From Pseudomonadota bacterium (GTDB lineage: Bacteria > Pseudomonadota > Gammaproteobacteria > Steroidobacterales > Steroidobacteraceae): a DNA stretch of 64,000 bases. Shown in pieces: positions 58,878 through 64,000 of the stretch; position 1 is the first letter of the stretch; the number at the start of each line of letters is the position of its first letter. Below the pieces are notes generated by a model. That model ran no database searches and was not told the DNA's origin. It saw nothing but the letters and a program-made list of their open reading frames with translations. A program made the translations under genes and the position numbers. The stretch spans positions 1-64,000 of the forward strand of contig JAFAGC010000120.1 of NCBI GenBank assembly GCA_023423065.1, in the 5' to 3' direction.

Positions 58878-60578
58878 TCAGACGTGCGCGTCGATGACCG
58901 CCGACCGGCGCTGCGTGCGCACGGCATACAGCGCGCGCTCGATGGCGGGCAGCACCTCGGCCGTGTTGGTGACCACCTCGGCATGTGCGCCGCCCGCCGC
59001 CGCGGCGATGCCGCCGTAATCGGGCGGCTGCTGGAAATCGATGTCGATGTGCGGCGAGTTCGCGGCGAGGCCCTTCGGATGCACGCTGGCCACCGCCTGG
59101 CGCGGCGCCTGCCAGCCGCCGTTGTTGAGCACGACGTGCAGGAACGGCGCCTTGTAACGCCGCGCCATCCAGTGCACGGCGGAAGGCTGCGAGAACAGAT
59201 AGCTGCCGTCGCCGCAGATCGACACCACCAGCGCGTCGGGTTTCGCGAGCTTGATGCCGACCGCCGCGCCGCCGTTGTAACCCAGCGAGCCGCCACCGCT
59301 CGAAAACAGAGTGCCGGGCAGCGTGCGCTGCATGTGCTGCGAAACCACGTGGAAGTTGGTGACCGCCTCGCTCACGATGATCGCCTCGGGCCCCACCGCC
59401 CCGCGGATCGACGCCACGAGGAACTGCGGCGTCAAATGCTCCTGCGGCCGCTCGTGCGCAGCGAGAAATCCCGTCCACGCCTCGTGAGCGGCCTCGAGGT
59501 GACCCATGCGCTCGGCAAGCCGCTCGCGCGAGGGCGTGAGCCGCGCGCACGCCGCGCGCAGCTGCGCGAGCGCGATGGCCGCGTCGGCCTGGCACGCAAT
59601 CTCGCTGCCGATGTACCACAGCGGCATCTGCTGTTTGAGCGCATCCGAATCGATGTGGAACACGCGCGCGCCAAGGCGCGGCTTGCTGACCGCGCCGATC
59701 CACGGCACGTCGCTGTCGATGACCAGTACGACGTCGGCCGCGGCAAGCGCCTCGTTCTGGCGGCGCTCGTTCCACTGAACGCCCTGGTAGCAATCGTTGT
59801 CGGTGGGAAAATTGACGTAGCTGGGCACCGACTCGAGCACGCCGATGCCGACCTCGGCGCACAGCCCGATCAGCTCCGCCACCGCGGCGGGATTCCGTCC
59901 GACATAGGACGTGACGACGAGCGGTCGCTGCGCCGTCACCAGCGCCGCGGCCATCGTCTCGACGACATGCGGTGCGAGCGCGCCCGCCGCGAGAGGCTGC
60001 CATACGCGGGTGTCGAGCGAAATTCGCGTGACTTCGCTCTCCAGCACCTCGCGCGCCGCCGTCACGTACACCGGGCCGCGCGGCTCGCTGTGCGCGAACT
60101 GCAGCGCGCGATGCACGATCTGCTTCGCGTTCGCGCCGATCCGGATTTCGTTCTCGTAACGGACGTAGCCGCGGACCAGTCCGCGCTGGTCGGGCACGTC
60201 CTGGATCCACTGGATGAATTCGTTGCGGCTGCCGCGCGCCTCTCCTTCCTGCGTGGCCGGCGAGCTTCCGGCGACGATGAGCACGGGCACGCGTCCCTTG
60301 GCCGCGTTGTGCACGGCGCCGCCGAGCGCCTGTGTTCCGCAATCGACGTGCACCAGCACCGCCTGCGCGCGGCCGGTGGCCTGGGCATATCCATGCGCCG
60401 CCGACATCGCGACCATTTCGGTGGGGCACGTGATCACCTTCGGGCAGGGCTTGTTGGCCGCGCGCGCCTGCGCGATCGCCTCGATCAGTCCCGGGTGATC
60501 GCTGCCGAAGTTCGCGAACAGGTATTCGACGCCGCCTTCGACCAGCGCATCGAGGATTGCCGAGCTCGCCGTATACAT
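58878..60578 (-). CDS. Thiamine-diphosphate-dependent enzyme of the benzoylformate decarboxylase/acetolactate synthase superfamily
   Basis: A 566-residue three-domain ThDP enzyme. The catalytic Glu lies in TCPTEMVAMSAAHGYAQATG; the ThDP-binding motif is GDGSYLFSQPSAVHWMARRY leading to LHVVLNNGGW. The central domain is smaller and lacks the FAD-type motifs of IlvB. Possible reactions include decarboxylation of a 2-keto acid such as benzoylformate. ATG 60578 chosen, although GTG upstream is possible; no clear Shine-Dalgarno. It precedes an AEC transporter gene on the same strand 54 bp upstream. Confidence 0.87.
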   Translation of the reverse strand: MYTASSAILDALVEGGVEYLFANFGSDHPGLIEAIAQARAANKPCPKVITCPTEMVAMSAAHGYAQATGRAQAVLVHVDCGTQALGGAVHNAAKGRVPVLIVAGSSPATQEGEARGSRNEFIQWIQDVPDQRGLVRGYVRYENEIRIGANAKQIVHRALQFAHSEPRGPVYVTAAREVLESEVTRISLDTRVWQPLAAGALAPHVVETMAAALVTAQRPLVVTSYVGRNPAAVAELIGLCAEVGIGVLESVPSYVNFPTDNDCYQGVQWNERRQNEALAAADVVLVIDSDVPWIGAVSKPRLGARVFHIDSDALKQQMPLWYIGSEIACQADAAIALAQLRAACARLTPSRERLAERMGHLEAAHEAWTGFLAAHERPQEHLTPQFLVASIRGAVGPEAIIVSEAVTNFHVVSQHMQRTLPGTLFSSGGGSLGYNGGAAVGIKLAKPDALVVSICGDGSYLFSQPSAVHWMARRYKAPFLHVVLNNGGWQAPRQAVASVHPKGLAANSPHIDIDFQQPPDYGGIAAAAGGAHAEVVTNTAEVLPAIERALYAVRTQRRSAVIDAHV

Positions 60579-60632
60579 CGCGGACACTCTAGCGGCCGAA
60601 GCGGCCGGCCACTCCACCTTGGATGAACTAGG

Positions 60633-61538
60633 CTAAACCAGCAATAAGACCAGCGGAATCCAGATCGAGCCGAGGAAGACCGAGATCGCCGCGGCGCTGG
60701 CGGCCAGGTCGAGGTCCAGCTCCTCGCGGGCCGACAGCACGACGGCCGTGAAGCCGATGGGGGCCGCCGCCCCGATGATCGCGATGGCCGCCGATATCCC
60801 CTCGAGGCCAAACAACCGGGCCAACCCGAACCCCAGCAAGGCGCCGAGTCCGGAACGCAGTGCAACCGCGGTCAGGACCTCGGGTCGTTTCAGGCCGCGC
60901 AGGCTCACCAGCAACCCCATCGCGAGCGGCACCAGCAGCACCAGTGCCTGGCCGACCGCGAGCACGATGTGCAGAAAATCGCGCGGGATGGGAGCGCCAC
61001 CGACATTCAGGCCCAATGAAATGAACAGCACCCACAGCGGCGGCGCCGCGAGCGTGCGCCTCAGCAGGACCGGGATGTCGTCGGCGTGGCCACCGTACTT
61101 GCACGCGACCACGGTCGTGACGGTCCACACCATGATCGCGTGCCCCATGTCGAACATCACGAGCTGCGCGAATGCGCCGGCGCCGAGGCTCAGCGCGGCG
61201 AATGGATAGATGAGCGAGATGTTCATCGACATGGCGCACAGCGTCATCGCACCCTCGCCCGCCATCGGCAACCGCAACCGCTGCGCCATGAACGCGGCGG
61301 CCGCCCATCCGAGCAGCGACACGAGTATCGCGATGACGGGCAGCAGCGCGTGTTCGCGCGACAGCGGCACGCCCGTGAGCGCGCCGAAGATCAGGATCGG
61401 CAGGCCGACGTTGAAGACGAAGTTCAGCAGCTTCCGGCCGTGAAGCTCGTTGCCCCAACCGGCGCGCCGTGCCGCGACGCCGAGAAAGAACAGGGCGGCA
61501 ACCGCGGCGAGTCGCCAGTTCGAAACGATGAGTTCCAC
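60633..61538 (-). CDS. AEC-family (auxin efflux carrier-like) transporter
   Basis: A 301-residue membrane protein with about ten hydrophobic segments in the inverted-repeat layout of the AEC family, for example LAAVAALFFLGVAARRAGWG, LNFVFNVGLPILIFGALTGV and a central charged loop around residue 150. AEC members export malonate, malate or other carboxylates. It lies 54 bp upstream of the ThDP enzyme on the same strand, suggesting one transcript and a shared acid substrate. Confidence 0.87.
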   Translation of the reverse strand: MELIVSNWRLAAVAALFFLGVAARRAGWGNELHGRKLLNFVFNVGLPILIFGALTGVPLSREHALLPVIAILVSLLGWAAAAFMAQRLRLPMAGEGAMTLCAMSMNISLIYPFAALSLGAGAFAQLVMFDMGHAIMVWTVTTVVACKYGGHADDIPVLLRRTLAAPPLWVLFISLGLNVGGAPIPRDFLHIVLAVGQALVLLVPLAMGLLVSLRGLKRPEVLTAVALRSGLGALLGFGLARLFGLEGISAAIAIIGAAAPIGFTAVVLSAREELDLDLAASAAAISVFLGSIWIPLVLLLV

Positions 61539-61587
61539 CCTGGCAATCTATACTGCGCGCACCTCAAGGAACACCGAGGACCTCAAC

Positions 61588-62274
61588 ATGATCGAGTTGT
61601 TCACCGCGGCCACGCCGAATGGCTGGAAGATTTCCATCGCGCTCGAAGAAATGCAGCTGCCCTACACCGTGCGCCTGCTCACGCTGTCGAAGCTCGAACA
61701 GAAGGAGGATTGGTTCCTGAAGATCAATCCGAACGGGCGCATTCCCGCGATCATCGACCGCGCGAACGGTGACTTCGCCGTGTTCGAGTCCGGCGCGATA
61801 CTCATCTATCTCGCGGAAACGTACGGCGAGAAGTCGCCGGTCAGGCTGCTGCCCACGGAGCCCAAGGCGCGCTCGCGCGTGCTTCAGTGGCTGATGTTTC
61901 AGATGGCGGGCGTGGGGCCGATGATGGGCCAGGCGAACGTCTTCTTTCGTTATGCGCCCGAAAAGATTCCGTATGCGATCGAACGCTACCAGCGCGAGGT
62001 GCGACGCCTGTTCGAGGTGATGGAAAGTCAGCTCGCGGCGAACGAATACATCGCCGGCGGCGACTATTCGATCGCCGACATCGCGCTGTGGAGCTGGGTG
62101 GCCGGTTACGGATGGTCGGGCGTGAGTGTCGACGGGCTGCCGCAGCTCAAGCGCTGGATGGATCTCGTCGGCACGCGGCCCGCGGCCCAGAAGGGCCGCA
62201 ACATTCCGCCGCCCGCGGACACCAACACGGACAAGGCCAACACCATCGAGAGTGCGCGCAAGATGCTGGCGTGA
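61588..62274 (+). CDS. Glutathione S-transferase, YfcG/Ure2-like
   Basis: A 228-residue GST. The N-terminal IELFTAATPNGWKISIALEE has the Thr/Asn of the YfcG/Ure2-like group; FLKINPNGRIPAIID and ESGAILIYLAETYG are the glutathione-binding segment, and YSIADIALWSWVAGYGW the C-terminal one. These enzymes are often disulfide reductases or lyases. ATG 61588 has GAGGA seven bases upstream, and a TATACT hexamer at 61550-61555 may be its -10. Divergent from the AEC transporter gene. Confidence 0.92.
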   Translation: MIELFTAATPNGWKISIALEEMQLPYTVRLLTLSKLEQKEDWFLKINPNGRIPAIIDRANGDFAVFESGAILIYLAETYGEKSPVRLLPTEPKARSRVLQWLMFQMAGVGPMMGQANVFFRYAPEKIPYAIERYQREVRRLFEVMESQLAANEYIAGGDYSIADIALWSWVAGYGWSGVSVDGLPQLKRWMDLVGTRPAAQKGRNIPPPADTNTDKANTIESARKMLA

Positions 62275-62283
62275 AACGCCGCG

Positions 62284-62910
62284 TCAATTCGGCGGCGTGT
62301 AGGTCGCGGCCCCCGCGCGTCCCATGACCGCCACGCACTGCTCGCGCGTCTCCGCATAAGGCGTCGGCAACGTGCGGATCTCGCCGTTCTTGAGGAAGCG
62401 CCACTCGGGTGGATAGATCCAGTCGCTCACCGGCTGCGTCCACAGCCCACGCTTGCCGTCGCGCGCCTCGGCTTCGAAATCGCAGAAGCGGGCATCGCCC
62501 ATGTAGCGCCGATACGCCCAGGCATGGCCTTCGCGCAGCATCGTTTCGTTGACGTTGATCCGCTGGCCCGCGACGACTTTCCACACCACCGCGACGAGGC
62601 GCCGGTACGAATCCTGGGTCACGACTTCGAGCTCGACCGCGGACCCCTCGGGCAACATCGCCTTCAGCGCCGCCTTCGATCGGTCGCCGTACGGCTGATC
62701 GTGTTCGGGCGTGTCGATCGCCGACATGCGCACCCGCGCCTTGCCCGAATCCAGGCGCACTTCGATCGAATCGCCGTCGTTGACCTTGATGACGCTCGCC
62801 GCGAGCACGGGCTGCGGCGTCTGCTCATCGGCCGCGGCGGAGCCGGAGAGCGCGAGCGCGACGACGCCGCAGGCGGTGATCGCGAGCCGCGCGAAGGTCT
62901 TACGACGCAT
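62284..62910 (-). CDS. Thermonuclease (SNase) family protein
   Basis: A 208-residue exported nuclease. Signal peptide LAITACGVVALALSGSAAAD, then the SNase fold: NDGDSIEVRLDSGKARVRMSAIDTPEH, with the catalytic Arg/Glu set of the family in ARVRMSAIDTPEHDQPYGD and SYRRLVAVVW. The C-terminal 40 residues are extra. Members degrade DNA or RNA in the periplasm or medium. Convergent with the GST gene. Confidence 0.9.
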   Translation of the reverse strand: MRRKTFARLAITACGVVALALSGSAAADEQTPQPVLAASVIKVNDGDSIEVRLDSGKARVRMSAIDTPEHDQPYGDRSKAALKAMLPEGSAVELEVVTQDSYRRLVAVVWKVVAGQRINVNETMLREGHAWAYRRYMGDARFCDFEAEARDGKRGLWTQPVSDWIYPPEWRFLKNGEIRTLPTPYAETREQCVAVMGRAGAATYTPPN

Positions 62911-62942
62911 CGTGCGGCTTCCTGACTAGTTCGATCGCGGGT

Positions 62943-64000
62943 TCACTCGGCCGCGCCGGCCGGCGGTGCGACATCCGCCGCGGGCTGTGCGGCGACTGCC
63001 GCCTCGAGTTTCTGGACTTCATGCGCACGGTGTATCACATACGCGCGCACGTTTTCACTGTCGGCCGCGCTCACCTCGGACGCGAACGAAACCATGCCAC
63101 GCGAGGCGCGCTGGCCTCCGCGCACCACGCCTTCCCAGGCCGCCGCGTCGCGCGTGATCGGCGACTGGCGCAGATCCGGCAACACGCCGCCGCTCACGGC
63201 GCTGTCGCCGTGGCACACGCTGCAATAGCGGTGATAAACCGCCTTGCCCGCGGTCCATGCGGCCTCGTCGCCGATCTCGGGCGGCAACGTCGAGGCCAGC
63301 GCCGGCTCGGGAGGCAAGTCGGGCAATTTCGCTTCTCCGCCGAGCTTGAACGCGAGCACTCGCGGGATGTTCGACTTGATGTGCGCGTCGCGCGCGAGTT
63401 CGCCGGCCGCGAGGCCGAACGCTCCGCCCCAACCCACTTCGACCGCGACGTATTGCTCGCCGCCGATTTCATACGTGATCGGCGGCGCGAGCACGCCGGC
63501 CTGCGTCGGCGCGGACCAGAGCTTCTGTCCGTTCGTGGCGCGGTACGCCGCGATCTCGCCCAGCGAATCGCCGGCGAACACGAGATTGCCCGCCGTCGAG
63601 AGCGTGCCGCCGTTCCACGGATGATCGAACTGGACGCGCCAGGCCTCTCTCTGCGCGACCGGATCCCACGCGACGAGATGTCCCTTGAGCTGATCCTTGA
63701 TGCCCGCGAGCACTTTCGGATCCGTCGGCAGGCTGCCCGCGTTGAAATCGACGCCGGTGTTCCAGCCGATCTTGCTGGTCGCGGGGCTCGCCGCCGGGAT
63801 GAACGCGAAGCCGGCTTCCATGACCGGGAAATAGACCAGGCCCGTATTCGGATTGAAACTCATCGGCTGCCACGAATGCGCGCCGCCCGGACCCGGCACG
63901 ACGACCGCGGGTTTGCCGCTCTTGTCGTAGCGCGCTTCCTTCGTTTCCTTCGGGCGACCCTTGACGTCGAGACCGGTGGCCCAGTTGATGTACGCGTACG
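62943..64000 (-). CDS. PQQ-dependent dehydrogenase with C-terminal cytochrome c (partial, 5' end outside window)
   Basis: The C-terminal part of a quinoprotein alcohol/glucose-type dehydrogenase. Beta-propeller segments such as LSTAGNLVFAGDSLGEIAAYR and YEIGGEQYVAVEVGWGGAF lead to a cytochrome c domain with the haem motif CSVCHG and a methionine ligand region (SRGMVSFASEVSA). The reading frame is open to the right edge, so the N-terminal half lies outside. It oxidises an alcohol or aldehyde in the periplasm. Situated beside an SNase gene at the end of the accessory region. Confidence 0.9.
   Translation of the reverse strand, partial: YAYINWATGLDVKGRPKETKEARYDKSGKPAVVVPGPGGAHSWQPMSFNPNTGLVYFPVMEAGFAFIPAASPATSKIGWNTGVDFNAGSLPTDPKVLAGIKDQLKGHLVAWDPVAQREAWRVQFDHPWNGGTLSTAGNLVFAGDSLGEIAAYRATNGQKLWSAPTQAGVLAPPITYEIGGEQYVAVEVGWGGAFGLAAGELARDAHIKSNIPRVLAFKLGGEAKLPDLPPEPALASTLPPEIGDEAAWTAGKAVYHRYCSVCHGDSAVSGGVLPDLRQSPITRDAAAWEGVVRGGQRASRGMVSFASEVSAADSENVRAYVIHRAHEVQKLEAAVAAQPAADVAPPAGAAE

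Noticed and set aside
58878..60578. The ThDP enzyme as the missing acetolactate synthase (ilvB)
   Set aside because: No adjacent small subunit, weak match in the central domain, and it sits with a transporter and catabolic genes rather than with ilv genes.
57819..60626. A 935-residue plus-strand ORF across the decarboxylase-like and ThDP genes
   Set aside because: It is an Arg-rich shadow frame; the genes on either strand are well supported.
1..64000. CRISPR arrays, tRNA/rRNA genes, prophage genes and classical insertion sequences
   Set aside because: Looked for while reading; none seen apart from the REP/RAYT unit. A tRNAscan or Rfam run could still reveal a small RNA I missed.

Overview
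The window is GC-rich, tightly packed bacterial chromosome, complete except for one gene cut at the right edge. Gene content points to a gammaproteobacterium near the Xanthomonadales/Steroidobacteraceae. The supporting features are a fused aspartokinase-diaminopimelate decarboxylase, a TrpR/YerC-type regulator in front of the histidine operon, a MetX-type homoserine acyltransferase behind a SAM-I riboswitch, a tonB-exbB-exbD-exbD cluster, and REP palindromes with a REP-associated tyrosine transposase (RAYT). The taxonomic call is inference from gene order and family membership; no rRNA or tRNA gene was seen.

Layout. 0-3.3 kb: peroxiredoxin, ankyrin lipoprotein and HMG-CoA lyase on the minus strand, divergent from a class III CoA-transferase that ends in a strong terminator. 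3.3-8.5 kb: minus-strand tonB-exbB-exbD-exbD operon continuing into two paralogous secreted TPR-like proteins, with hairpins at several gene junctions. 8.7-13.2 kb: ilvD, an MFS transporter and an M17 aminopeptidase, all minus. 13.2-20.2 kb: plus-strand ilvC-leuA-ilvE-leuC-leuD-leuB, preceded by a Leu/Val-rich leader peptide and a terminator/antiterminator pair. 20.2-23 kb: DUF2007, DUF899, an atypical SDR and a probably frameshifted secreted protein. 23-25.4 kb: metX-metB under a SAM-I riboswitch. 25.5-33 kb: TrpR-like regulator and hisGDCBHAF(IE), mostly with 4-bp overlaps; hisF appears to start at AUU. 33-37.8 kb: lysC-lysA fusion, a small acidic protein and a SAM hydrolase. 37.8-45.7 kb: a membrane/spermidine-synthase-like fusion, L,D-transpeptidase, apt, two overlapping GST-like genes, a hydrolase and an NTF2-like protein.

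45.8-64 kb is accessory in character: a hydrolase, a glyoxalase-fold protein, a MetE-like protein, an aromatic-acid-type MFS transporter, a RAYT with flanking REP arms, a marR-fadJ-amidohydrolase operon divergent from an araC gene, an aldehyde dehydrogenase, a decarboxylase-like amidohydrolase, a ThDP enzyme, an AEC carrier, a GST, a nuclease and the end of a PQQ-cytochrome c dehydrogenase. Together these resemble a catabolic island for an organic or aromatic acid, but the substrate cannot be read from the sequence.

The most noteworthy signals are regulatory or mobile. They are the ilv attenuator with an 11-bp antiterminator, the SAM-I riboswitch with a Shine-Dalgarno-sequestering stem, the AUU-initiated hisF, an 18-bp palindrome upstream of the TrpR-like gene, and a REP/RAYT unit whose palindromes encode the C-termini of three proteins and form the leader of a fourth gene.
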